This document shows, piece by piece, positions 50,763 to 58,901 of a stretch of 64,000 nucleotides of DNA. The notes beneath the pieces were generated by a model. The model made no database searches and was not told where the DNA came from. It worked only from the letters and a program-made list of their open reading frames with translations. The position numbers were made by a program, and so were the translations under genes. Where the stretch lies: positions 5,721,001 through 5,785,000 of the forward strand of contig NZ_CP077093.1 in assembly GCF_014268755.2 (NCBI RefSeq), given 5' to 3'. Positions within the stretch are counted from its first letter, which is position 1. Every line of letters starts with the position of its first letter. This DNA is from Pseudomonas vanderleydeniana (lineage in GTDB: Bacteria; Pseudomonadota; Gammaproteobacteria; Pseudomonadales; Pseudomonadaceae).

Positions 50763-51590
50763 CTATTTGGCCTTGTAGATGATTCCCGGGCTGCACTGCA
50801 CCATCTGGTAGTGATCCGGCAGGCCGTTGAGGGCTTCGGATGCCCCCAGGAACAGGTAGCCACCCGGCTTGAGGCTGCCATGGATACGCAGGAGGATGTC
50901 CTTCTTCACCTCGGCGGAGAAGTAGATCAGCACGTTGCGGCAAAACACGATGTCGAACTTGCCCAGGCTGGCATAGCTGTCCAGCAGGTTGAACGAACGG
51001 AACTCGACCCGACTGCGGATCGGCGCCTTGACCGCCCAGCGGCCCGGCCCCTTGGTGTCGAAATAACGTTGCAGGCGGTCGGGCGACAGGCCGCGACCAA
51101 TCGCCAGGCTGTCATACTCGCCGGTCTTGCAGTTGGTCAGCATCTGCCCCGAGAGGTCGGTGGCGACAATTTGCGCACCGGCCTTCAACTGGCCGATGTT
51201 GGTCCGCTCGAACTCGTCGATCGACATCGAGATCGAGTAAGGCTCCTGCCCCGACGAACAAGCGGCCGACCAGATCCGCAGGCGCTGCCCGGGACTGGCC
51301 TTGATCGCTTCCGGCAATACCTTGCTCTTGAGCACCTCAAACGGATAGGTGTCACGAAACCACAGGGTTTCGTTGGTCGTCATGGCATCCACCACCTGCT
51401 CACGCAACCCGCTGCGTGGCTGGGCCTGAATCTTCTGGACCAGCTCGCCCAGGGATTTGATGCCATTCTGCTCCATCAGCTTGTTGAGACGGCTGGAAAC
51501 CAGATATTGCTTGTTTTCACCGAGCAGAATGCCACAGGCCTTTTCCAGGAAGACCCGGAACTGTTCGAAATCCAAATTACCCGTAGACAA
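50763..51590 (-). CDS. cheR: Chemotaxis protein methyltransferase CheR
   Basis: 275 aa starting at a TTG (51588-51590) with GAGG eleven bases ahead; the next Met is 38 residues in and would cut into the N-terminal domain. CheR methylates glutamates of chemoreceptors with SAM. The N-terminal helical domain (FLEKACGILLGENKQYLVSSRL) precedes the SAM domain (LRIWSAACSSGQEPYSISM, ATDLSGQML, FDIVFCRNVLIYF). Encoded behind cheV and ahead of flgB in the fluorescent pseudomonad flagellar cluster. Confidence 0.93.
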   Translation of the reverse strand: MSTGNLDFEQFRVFLEKACGILLGENKQYLVSSRLNKLMEQNGIKSLGELVQKIQAQPRSGLREQVVDAMTTNETLWFRDTYPFEVLKSKVLPEAIKASPGQRLRIWSAACSSGQEPYSISMSIDEFERTNIGQLKAGAQIVATDLSGQMLTNCKTGEYDSLAIGRGLSPDRLQRYFDTKGPGRWAVKAPIRSRVEFRSFNLLDSYASLGKFDIVFCRNVLIYFSAEVKKDILLRIHGSLKPGGYLFLGASEALNGLPDHYQMVQCSPGIIYKAK

Positions 51591-51643
51591 TGATGCCGCC
51601 TCTTAAATCGTCTGTACCGCCAGGGACCTTGGGTCCCCGGCTG

Positions 51644-52570
51644 TTATCCTGCAGCCTTGATCCGGTCAACCACCCGGGCCGCCAGGTCATCAGGTCGGAA
51701 CTTGGCAAGGAAGTCATCGGCACCGACCTTCTTCACCATCGCCTGGTTGAACACCCCTGACAGGGAAGTATGCAGAGTGATGTGCAGCTTTTGCATGCGC
51801 GGATCGCTGCGAATCTCAGCAGTGAGGGTATAGCCGTCCATCTCGGGCATTTCAATGTCGGAGATCATCATCAGGAATTCCTCCTCCGGCTTCTTGCCCT
51901 CGTCGACCAGCTTGCGCAGGTAATCCAGCGCCTGCCGGCCGTCATTCAACGCCACCACCTCGACGCCGACCGTCTGCAGGCAACGCGTGACCTGCTTGCG
52001 CGCCACCGACGAATCGTCGACCGTGAGCACCCGCAAGGACACTGCCTTGGTTTGCGTCTCGACATCCACCACGCCGAGGGAAACCGACTCGGACATGGGC
52101 GAAACCTCGGCGAGGATCTTCTCCACGTCAATGATTTCCACCAACTGGTTGTCGATCCGCGTCACCGCCGTCAGGTAGTGGTCGCGCCCGGTCCCCTTGG
52201 GTGGCGGGTGGATCTCTTCCCAGTTCATGTTGACGATGCGCTCCACCGACTTCACCAGGAAACCCTGGGTCTTGGTGTTGTACTCCGTAATGATCACGAA
52301 CGGATTACTCTGATCCTTGAGTGCACCGGCACCCGTGGCCATCGCCAGATCAAGGATCGGAATGGTTGCCCCACGAATGTTCGCCACACCGCACACCACC
52401 GGGTTGGACTTGGGCATCAAGGTCAGCTTGGGGCATTGCAGCACCTCGCGAACCTTGAATACGTTGATCCCGTAGAGCTGCTGCCCGTCGAGACGGAACA
52501 ACAGCAGCTCCAGGCGATTCTGCCCAACCAGTTGCGTACGCTGGTTCACCGAATCCATCACACCAGCCAT
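51644..52570 (-). CDS. cheV: Chemotaxis coupling protein CheV
   Basis: 308 aa. CheV joins a CheW-like coupling domain (about 18-165: LELLLFRLDGQQLYGINVFKVREV, GVANIRGATIPILDL) to a receiver domain (VLTVDDSSVARKQV, phospho-Asp in MMISDIEMPEMDGY, TLHTSLSG, Lys in LAKF). It couples receptors to CheA and may adapt signalling by phosphorylation. The ATG has GAGAGGG ahead. Divergent from flgA, with 80 bp between starts. Confidence 0.94.
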   Translation of the reverse strand: MAGVMDSVNQRTQLVGQNRLELLLFRLDGQQLYGINVFKVREVLQCPKLTLMPKSNPVVCGVANIRGATIPILDLAMATGAGALKDQSNPFVIITEYNTKTQGFLVKSVERIVNMNWEEIHPPPKGTGRDHYLTAVTRIDNQLVEIIDVEKILAEVSPMSESVSLGVVDVETQTKAVSLRVLTVDDSSVARKQVTRCLQTVGVEVVALNDGRQALDYLRKLVDEGKKPEEEFLMMISDIEMPEMDGYTLTAEIRSDPRMQKLHITLHTSLSGVFNQAMVKKVGADDFLAKFRPDDLAARVVDRIKAAG

Positions 52571-52622
52571 GACTGCCCTCTCTGCTCAAAGCTTCACGAT
52601 CCGACGTCCATTCAGGAACAAA

Positions 52623-52638
52623 CGGCACGGGCCTTGCT
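52623..52638 (+). promoter_or_regulatory. Sigma-54-like motif directly before flgA
   Basis: CGGCAC-GGGCC-TTGCT (one mismatch to TGGCAC-N5-TTGCW). The -12 GC is only about 14 bp from the flgA ATG, leaving almost no leader. Confidence 0.5.
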
Positions 52639-52650
52639 TTTTATACCGTT

Positions 52651-53412
52651 ATGAAAGCACAAACGACATTTTTTCGACGCCTGACATCACAGTACCGCAG
52701 ATTGCTCGCGGTGGTGTCGGTTTTATGCTGCCTGAACCCCGGCAACCCTGCCCTTGCGGAATCGGCGACCCTGCCTGACCAGCTTATCGGCGTGACCCAA
52801 GGCTTTCTTGAATTCACGGTAGAAGACTATCTGGCTACCAGTCAAACCGAAGGACGCTACGAGATCCAGGTCAACCAGCTCGATCCGCGCCTGCGCATGG
52901 CCGCTTGCGACAAGGAATTGACAGCCAGCCTGGAAAGCCCGGCGACCCCGATTGGCCGGGTCACCGTGAAGATCCGCTGCGAAGGCAGTTCGCCCTGGAC
53001 CGTGTTCGTGCCGGCCCAGGTCAAACTGTTCCGCGACGTGGTGGTGACCACTCGTCCGCTCAAGCGCGCCGGGATCATCGAGCCGGGTGACGTCGCGTTG
53101 CGTGAGAGGGACATCAGCCTGATCAACCAGGGCTTCCTGACGTCCCCGGACCAGGCCATCGGACAGAAACTTGTCCGACCAATGGTCATGGACCAGGTCG
53201 TCACCCTGGTCCACCTGGAACAGGCGGAGGTGGTGCGCAAGGGCGATCAGGTGGTCATCAGTGCGACGAGCGGCGGCCTGGTGGTGAAGATGCCGGGCGA
53301 GGCCCTGTCCAATGGCGGCCTTAACGAACAGATCCGCATCAAGAACCTCAATTCACAGCGGGTCATCAAGGCTCGCGTCACCGCGCCCGGCCAGGTAGAG
53401 GTGGCGCTATAG
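52651..53412 (+). CDS. flgA: Flagellar P-ring assembly chaperone FlgA
   Basis: 253 aa. FlgA is a periplasmic chaperone for P-ring assembly. A signal peptide (basic FFRRLTSQYRRLL then hydrophobic AVVSVLCCL, cleavage near PALA-ES) precedes the SAF domain region: VVVTTRPLKRAGIIEPGDVALRERDIS and QAIGQKLVRPMVMDQVVTLVHLEQAEVVRKGDQV are diagnostic. No ribosome binding site is visible before the ATG, and a sigma-54-like motif lies almost at the start codon. Confidence 0.93.
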   Translation: MKAQTTFFRRLTSQYRRLLAVVSVLCCLNPGNPALAESATLPDQLIGVTQGFLEFTVEDYLATSQTEGRYEIQVNQLDPRLRMAACDKELTASLESPATPIGRVTVKIRCEGSSPWTVFVPAQVKLFRDVVVTTRPLKRAGIIEPGDVALRERDISLINQGFLTSPDQAIGQKLVRPMVMDQVVTLVHLEQAEVVRKGDQVVISATSGGLVVKMPGEALSNGGLNEQIRIKNLNSQRVIKARVTAPGQVEVAL

Positions 53413-53518
53413 AGAGATGAAACCGCCTCGTAGATCACTGGCGCCAAGCCGCCACTTTTCCTAAACTGTGGCCCAGACAGGGCTACAGCCGAGATGCAGA
53501 CTCATTTTCAGATGAGGC

Positions 53519-53545
53519 TAAAGTTTTTCCGGGTATGGCCGAAAA
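53519..53545 (+). promoter_or_regulatory. Sigma-28 (FliA) promoter of flgM
   Basis: TAAA (53519-53522), 15-bp spacer, GCCGAAAA (53538-53545), close to the consensus TAAA-N15-GCCGATAA. About 40 bp before flgM, which fits late feedback control of FliA by FlgM. Confidence 0.8.
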
Positions 53546-53581
53546 CAAGGCAAGCGTCCAAATACCCAGAGGTTTTTTATC

Positions 53582-53902
53582 ATGGTCATCGATTTCAGTC
53601 GTTTGAATAACGCCCCGTCATTGACAGGCAGCACGCGCACCAGCGCCAACAAGGAAGCCGATAGCACCGGCAAGTCCGCGGCGGTGAACAGCCAGACCGA
53701 ATCGGTCGGCCAGAGCGGGGAATCGGTACACCTCAGCAATGAGGCTCAGCAGTTGCAAAAGATCACTGACAAGCTGCAGCAGCAGCCTGTAGTCAACAGC
53801 GCCCGCGTGGCCGAGTTGAAGCAGGCAATCGCTGATGGCAGCTACCAGGTCGACAGCAACCGCGTCGCCAGCAAACTGCTCAACTTCGAAGCCCAGCGCT
53901 AG
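53582..53902 (+). CDS. flgM: Anti-sigma-28 factor FlgM
   Basis: 106 aa. FlgM binds FliA until hook completion, then is exported. It is small, hydrophilic and disordered, with the family C-terminal region [30 protein letters not shown] (about residues 70-100). It has an own sigma-28 promoter and precedes flgN. Confidence 0.94.
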   Translation: MVIDFSRLNNAPSLTGSTRTSANKEADSTGKSAAVNSQTESVGQSGESVHLSNEAQQLQKITDKLQQQPVVNSARVAELKQAIADGSYQVDSNRVASKLLNFEAQR

Positions 53903-53950
53903 GCCCCTGCCGGCGCGAGGCTTTTGGACGCTTAAAACCCAAGGCCAGCC

Positions 53951-54418
53951 ATGCACGACACCAATCTACTGCAACTGATCACCGATGATTTTGCTCCAGC
54001 TCAAGATCTGCTTGAGCTGCTGCGCGCCGAATCACTGGCGCTCCATGGTCGCGACATGGTCGAGCTGGAAAATATTCTGGCGCGTAAACAAGCGTTGATC
54101 ATTCTGCTGGAACAGCATGGCCGCAAACGCAGCCAGATTCTCGCCAGCCTCAACCTGCCTACCAACCACTCCGGCCTGGAACAACTGGCCGCACAGTCGA
54201 GCGTGGGCGGTGAACTGCTGAGCCAGAGCGAGGAACTCACCCGCCTCCTGGCTGATTGCCAGGCAGCCAACGAACTCAATGGGCGCAACATCCAGGTTCA
54301 GCAAGCAACGACCGCAAATCAGTTGAAGATCCTGACCGGCGGCGAGCCTCCCGCACTTTATGATGCCCGCGGCTCGACGGCGAGGGTTGCGAAGCCGCGC
54401 CCGCTGAGTCAGGCTTGA
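53951..54418 (+). CDS. flgN: Flagellar export chaperone FlgN
   Basis: 155 aa. FlgN escorts the hook-filament junction proteins FlgK and FlgL. Mostly helical, with the family heptad-rich region LLELLRAESLALHGRDMVELENILARKQALIILLEQHGRKRSQIL. 48 bp after flgM and presumably co-transcribed. Confidence 0.9.
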   Translation: MHDTNLLQLITDDFAPAQDLLELLRAESLALHGRDMVELENILARKQALIILLEQHGRKRSQILASLNLPTNHSGLEQLAAQSSVGGELLSQSEELTRLLADCQAANELNGRNIQVQQATTANQLKILTGGEPPALYDARGSTARVAKPRPLSQA

Positions 54419-54513
54419 CCCCGAACTGCTGCGCGCTCTATCCAAGGCGCGTATCATGCTGGCAAAATGCTGGCTTTGCGTGTAGTCGTATTTTGTCTGG
54501 AGATTGATGAACC

Positions 54514-55257
54514 GTGTCCAATGCCCCAAGCGCGGACGATGCTCCGCAGCCACCTAAGGTGCTAACCACACCTCTGGAAATTTCCGCCAACCTGCGGATG
54601 CTGCAGGATAGCCATGACCCGTTGATCATCACGTTCCACGAACGCAGCCAGCGCTTCCAGAGTTTTGTGATCGATGTCGATCGCGACGCCGGCACGCTGG
54701 CCCTGGACGAAATGATGCCGCGCGACGGCGAACGCTTCCTGGCTGCGGGCGAACCGTTTCGCGTAGAAGGCTTCCACGAAGGCGTCCGCATCACCTGGGA
54801 ACAGCCACAGCCGATGACCGTTGACGAGACCAACGGTTGCTACCGCGGGGCAATGCCCGAGGAAGTGGTCTACCACCAGCGTCGCAATGCTTTCCGTGCA
54901 GCCCTGAAACTCACCGCCCTGGTGAACATCGAACTCGGTGGCGACAAGCTCAAGGCACCGGTCAACGGCAAGCTGCTGGACATTTCCGCCAGCGGCTGCA
55001 AGCTGCGCTTCGAGGGCGATATTTCCGACCGCCTGCAATTGGGCCAGGTCTACGAGCGCTTCATCGCCGCCCTGCCCTTCGGCCCGATGACCGCCCCTGT
55101 CGAGCTGCGCCACCTGCACTTCGAAGAAAGGATCAACACCACCTTCGCAGGCGTACGCTTCCACAACATGAGCGGCCTGGTACAGCGCCAGGTCGAGCGC
55201 TTCGTCTACCAGTTGCAACGTGAAGCACGGCGTTTCGACAAGGACGACGACTACTGA
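54514..55257 (+). CDS. flgZ: Flagellar brake protein, YcgR-N and PilZ domains (FlgZ)
   Basis: 247 aa from the GTG at 54514, with a rather distant GGAG. An N-terminal YcgR domain (about 20-125) is followed by a c-di-GMP-binding PilZ domain: RRNAFR (RxxxR motif) and DISASGCKL (D/NxSxxG). Binding of c-di-GMP slows flagellar rotation in YcgR-type brakes. It lies behind flgM-flgN, as FlgZ does in fluorescent pseudomonads (from memory), and its own terminator follows. Confidence 0.88.
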   Translation: MSNAPSADDAPQPPKVLTTPLEISANLRMLQDSHDPLIITFHERSQRFQSFVIDVDRDAGTLALDEMMPRDGERFLAAGEPFRVEGFHEGVRITWEQPQPMTVDETNGCYRGAMPEEVVYHQRRNAFRAALKLTALVNIELGGDKLKAPVNGKLLDISASGCKLRFEGDISDRLQLGQVYERFIAALPFGPMTAPVELRHLHFEERINTTFAGVRFHNMSGLVQRQVERFVYQLQREARRFDKDDDY

Positions 55258-55285
55258 GTTCGGCGCCATTCCGCGCCCATGAAAA

Positions 55286-55319
55286 ACGGGCCACCCTCAT
55301 CAGGTGGCCCGTTTTTTTT
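55286..55319. terminator. Bidirectional terminator between flgZ and the MFS gene
   Basis: ACGGGCCACC / GGTGGCCCGT with T8 on the plus strand and T5 on the minus strand. Confidence 0.92.
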
Positions 55320-55329
55320 ATCTACCGGC

Positions 55330-56694
55330 TCAGTTGCTCGACTTATGCGCCGGCTCAGGGTCCGACTCATCGATATCGGCCACGACCTCTGCCGCTTCCC
55401 CAGGCTTCACCTCGGCTTCTGCTGCCGGCGAGACGGAGTTGGTGCACATCTGGTCCAGGACCACCTGCTCGTCGACCCGTGGATCGAGCGCCGCACCAAG
55501 GGGCGACATCGCCTCCGGCATGACCACGTGCTGCAAGGGCGCATCCTCGACCTGATGCAGGTTGGTCACGGCCTTAGGCCGGATGCGCAACACCAGGATC
55601 AGTGCGAAGAAGCTGAAGAACGCATAGAGCATATGGCTGCCGAAGAGCTTCATCAGCACACCCGCCACCAGCGGCCCGATGCTCGCGCCAATGCCATAGG
55701 TCATCAGCAGCATGGCCGTCAGCGAGACACGGCGATCGCCCTCGATATGGTCATTGGAGAACGCCACTGCCAGCGGATACAGGCAGAACTGCAGCAGCGA
55801 CACCACGAACCCGGAGGCGAACAGCACTTCCAGCGGTGCGGCCGTGAAAATCGCCAAAGGCAGGGAGGCCAACATCAGCAACAGGGCAACGCTGCGAATC
55901 AGCACCGCCCGGTCATAACGATCGGAAAGCCAGCCCAGGGGCCACTGCACCAGGAAACCGGCAAAGATGCAGCACCCCATGAACAGACCGACCAGCTCGG
56001 TGGTAAGCCCCTGCTGGGACGCGTACAGCGGCGCCAGACCATAGAACGAGCCGACGATGATCCCGGCCCCCAGTACCGTGGTCAGCGACTGCGGCACGCG
56101 CTTCATGAAGAACAGCGGCTCCAGCGGCGCCGGGTGCAGGGGTGCTGGGTGAATCCGCCGGGTCATGGCCACCGGCACCAGACACAGGGCGAAGCACAGC
56201 GCGACCAGCATCAGCAGCTCGGGCCCGAGGGCCGGGTGCATGACCAGGATCAGTTGCCCGAGCACCAGGCCAAGGTAGGACGCGATCATGTAGCCACTGA
56301 AGACCACGCCACGCTGCTTGGCTTCGGCCTGCTCGTTGAGCCAGCTCTCGATGACCATGTACTGGCACATCATGCCAAGGCCGACGATCATCCGCAGGAA
56401 CAGCCAGGCCGGCAGCCAGTTGACCAGGCCATGGCCCAGCACCGCCGCCCCGACGATCCCGGCACACGTCGCATAGGCACGAATATGCCCGACCCGGGCG
56501 ATCAGCCGGTGACCGATCTTGCCGCCCAGTACCAGACCGAAGTAGTTGGCCGCCATCAGGGCGCCCACCCACAGGCCGTCGACGTGATCGGCGGCCAGGC
56601 GCAGGGCCAGGTAAGTGCTCAGAAGGCCCGAGCCGATCAGCATCATCAGCGAGGCGAAATACAGCGCTCTAAAGGATTTCCAGATTTGGCGCAT
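55330..56694 (-). CDS. MFS transporter, YcaD-like
   Basis: 454 aa with twelve hydrophobic helices. The signatures GGKIGHRLIARVGHIRAYA (loop 2-3) and WPLGWLSDRYDRAVL (loop 8-9), plus LRMIVGLGMMCQYMVIESWLNEQAEAKQRG, match the YcaD/UMF group of the major facilitator superfamily. A hydrophilic, acidic tail of about 70 residues follows the last helix. The substrate is not known; it is monocistronic and 71 bp downstream of the glutamine-synthetase-like gene. Confidence 0.85.
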   Translation of the reverse strand: MRQIWKSFRALYFASLMMLIGSGLLSTYLALRLAADHVDGLWVGALMAANYFGLVLGGKIGHRLIARVGHIRAYATCAGIVGAAVLGHGLVNWLPAWLFLRMIVGLGMMCQYMVIESWLNEQAEAKQRGVVFSGYMIASYLGLVLGQLILVMHPALGPELLMLVALCFALCLVPVAMTRRIHPAPLHPAPLEPLFFMKRVPQSLTTVLGAGIIVGSFYGLAPLYASQQGLTTELVGLFMGCCIFAGFLVQWPLGWLSDRYDRAVLIRSVALLLMLASLPLAIFTAAPLEVLFASGFVVSLLQFCLYPLAVAFSNDHIEGDRRVSLTAMLLMTYGIGASIGPLVAGVLMKLFGSHMLYAFFSFFALILVLRIRPKAVTNLHQVEDAPLQHVVMPEAMSPLGAALDPRVDEQVVLDQMCTNSVSPAAEAEVKPGEAAEVVADIDESDPEPAHKSSN

Positions 56695-56726
56695 TGACGT
56701 TCCTGGCAGCTCTTGAAATGAGGTTT

Positions 56727-56750
56727 CGGGCTATCCGGAAGATAGCCCGA
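56727..56750 (-). other. Hairpin between the glutamine-synthetase-like and MFS genes
   Basis: TCGGGCTATC / GATAGCCCGA forms a 10-bp stem without a following T-run, so it is not a clear intrinsic terminator. Confidence 0.45.
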
Positions 56751-56765
56751 ATGCGGGGTCTACGT

Positions 56766-58109
56766 CTAAGCCTGGGCCGCCAGGACACGGCGCTCCCAGG
56801 GGCTGATTTCATCGAGGAAGCTGGTCAGTTCCATGGTCTTCGAAGCGAGGTAGCCTTCGATGAACTCGTTGCCGAACAATTCCCTCGCCAACTGGCTGCG
56901 CTTGAGGCGCTCCAGGGCCGCGTGCAGCGTGCAGGGCAGCGACAGCGCGTCCGGTACCTCGAACTCACCCTGGATGGCCGGTGTCGGCTCCAGCTGATGC
57001 TCGATGCCATACAGGCCCGCAGCCAGGCTGGCGGCAATCGCCAGGTAGGGGTTGGCGTCCGCTCCCGGCAGGCGGTTCTCCACCCGCCGCGCCACGGGCG
57101 AGCTGGCCGGAATACGCAAGCCCGCCGCCCGGTTGTCATGGGACCAGCAGGCATTGTTCGGCGACGCGTAGGGATGGCACAGGCGCTGGTAGGAATTGAC
57201 GTTCGGCGCAAACAGCGCGGTGAAGTCCGCCATGCAGGCCTGCTGCCCGCCGATGAAATGACGGAACATCGCCGTCGGCTCGCCAGCAGCATCACTGAAG
57301 GCATTCTTCCCGCCGTCGATCTCCACCACGCTCTGGTGAATGTGCATCGAACTGCCCGGCGTCTTCGCCAGCGGCTTGGCCATGCAGACCACGGTCAGGC
57401 CGTGCTTGAGCGCCACTTCCTTGAGCAGGTGCTTGAACAGGAACGTCTGGTCGGCCAGCAGCAGCGGATCGCCATGCAGCAGGTTGATTTCGAATTGGCT
57501 GACACCCATCTCGTGCATGAAGGTATCGCGCGGCAAGCCGAGCGCCGCCATGCAGGCGTAGACTTCATTGAAGAACGGACGCAGCCCGTTGTTGGAACTG
57601 ACGCTGAAGGCCGAGTGACCGTCCTCACGGCGCCCGTCCAGGCCGACAGGCGGCTGGAATGGCTGGGTCGGATCGGTATTGGGGGCAAAGACGAAGAACT
57701 CCAGCTCGGTCGCCACCACCGGTGCCAGGCCGCGTGCAGCATAGCGGGCCATGACCGCCTTGAGCTGGCCACGGGTGGACAAGCTGGAACTGCCGCCTGC
57801 CAGTTCATCGGCATCGCAGATCGCCAACGCCCGGGGCTGTTGGCTCCACGGCAGGCGATGAATTTGCTGCGGGTCGGCGACGAGGGCGAGGTCGCCGTCA
57901 TCGCTGCCGTAGAAACGCGCCGGTGGGTAACCCCCCATGATGCACTGCAACAGTACGCCACGGGCCAATTGCAGACGCCGCCCCTCGAGGAAACCCTCGG
58001 CGGTCATCACCTTGCCGCGTGGTACGCCATTGAGGTCGGGCGTGACACATTCAATCTCATCAATGCCGGTCAATCGCTGCGCGAGCGAGCTCTGGCCATC
58101 GGTCGTCAT
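56766..58109 (-). CDS. Glutamine synthetase family protein (gamma-glutamylpolyamine synthetase-like)
   Basis: 447 aa. The family ligates glutamate to ammonia or to an amine. Motifs: VATELEFFVF (metal/glutamate site), FEINLLHGDPLLLADQ, PLAKTPGSSMHIHQS (ATP site), LCHPYASPNNACWSHDNRAAGLRIP and ENRLPGADANPYLAIAASLAAGL. It lacks the adenylylation region of GlnA and resembles PuuA/SpuI-like ligases for putrescine or other amines. The substrate is unassigned; there are no polyamine genes next to it. Confidence 0.85.
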   Translation of the reverse strand: MTTDGQSSLAQRLTGIDEIECVTPDLNGVPRGKVMTAEGFLEGRRLQLARGVLLQCIMGGYPPARFYGSDDGDLALVADPQQIHRLPWSQQPRALAICDADELAGGSSSLSTRGQLKAVMARYAARGLAPVVATELEFFVFAPNTDPTQPFQPPVGLDGRREDGHSAFSVSSNNGLRPFFNEVYACMAALGLPRDTFMHEMGVSQFEINLLHGDPLLLADQTFLFKHLLKEVALKHGLTVVCMAKPLAKTPGSSMHIHQSVVEIDGGKNAFSDAAGEPTAMFRHFIGGQQACMADFTALFAPNVNSYQRLCHPYASPNNACWSHDNRAAGLRIPASSPVARRVENRLPGADANPYLAIAASLAAGLYGIEHQLEPTPAIQGEFEVPDALSLPCTLHAALERLKRSQLARELFGNEFIEGYLASKTMELTSFLDEISPWERRVLAAQA

Positions 58110-58208
58110 GACTCAATCCTTGTTGTTGTAGAGGCCGCGAATGGCGGCCCGTACAAAATACGCACCAGCTGTTCGGGATTTCAAGCAGGGACGAGGAAAA
58201 AGCCTGAT

Positions 58209-58901
58209 TCAGGGCAGATAGAGATTGAACAAGGCGCCCCCCAGGGGACCACCGTTGCTCAGTTCGATGCGTCCGCGCACGCCATTGCGTTCATGCAGGG
58301 CGGCAATCCGGGCGGCGAAGTACAAGCCCAGGCCGGTGCTGCCGGTCGCCGAATTGATACCCTGGACGTAGTCCGACTGGCGCTCGAGCATCTGCGCAGG
58401 GAAACCGGGACCATCATCGTTGATACTCAGGACCAGTTGCTCGTTTTCCTCACGCACATTGATCAGCAATGCATGACAGGCAAAACGAATGGCATTGGTG
58501 ACGATGTTGCCTACCACCGACCCCACCAGCTCGCGATCGAAGAAACCCAGCGGGCTGAAGTCGTCGACCTCATAGCTGGCAACGATACCGCGGCTGTTCA
58601 GGACTTCCTGGCGACAGGCCAGCTGCGCGCCGATGAAGTCGTCCATGTCGTGATAGTCCGGGCGCAGCGGCAACTGGTTGACGCCCAGCTTGTACAGGCC
58701 CAGCAGTTGCACGAGCATGCTGTTGAGGTGAGTGAACTCGTATTCGATCACCGCGCGCTCGGGATTGTCCCGTTGCGCCTCGGGCAACTGGCTCTGCCAC
58801 TGGCCGTGGGCCTGTATCAGCATCGCCAGCGAGTTCTTCATGTCGTGGACGGTCGAGGCGATCACCGTGGAGAAGTCGAGCCCCTGATCCTTGTCACTCA
58901 T
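58209..58901 (-). CDS. Soluble histidine kinase without sensor domain
   Basis: 230 aa, with no membrane segment or N-terminal sensor domain. The H-box is ASTVHDMKNSLAMLI (near residues 16-30, His in VHDMKN), and the ATPase domain shows N-box NIVTNAIRFA, G1 INDDGPGFPA and G2 GSTGLGLYFAAR. It overlaps the REC-TPR gene by four bases and is surely its partner. I do not know a described system with this pair; signal input must come from another protein, or from the partner. Confidence 0.85.
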   Translation of the reverse strand: MSDKDQGLDFSTVIASTVHDMKNSLAMLIQAHGQWQSQLPEAQRDNPERAVIEYEFTHLNSMLVQLLGLYKLGVNQLPLRPDYHDMDDFIGAQLACRQEVLNSRGIVASYEVDDFSPLGFFDRELVGSVVGNIVTNAIRFACHALLINVREENEQLVLSINDDGPGFPAQMLERQSDYVQGINSATGSTGLGLYFAARIAALHERNGVRGRIELSNGGPLGGALFNLYLP

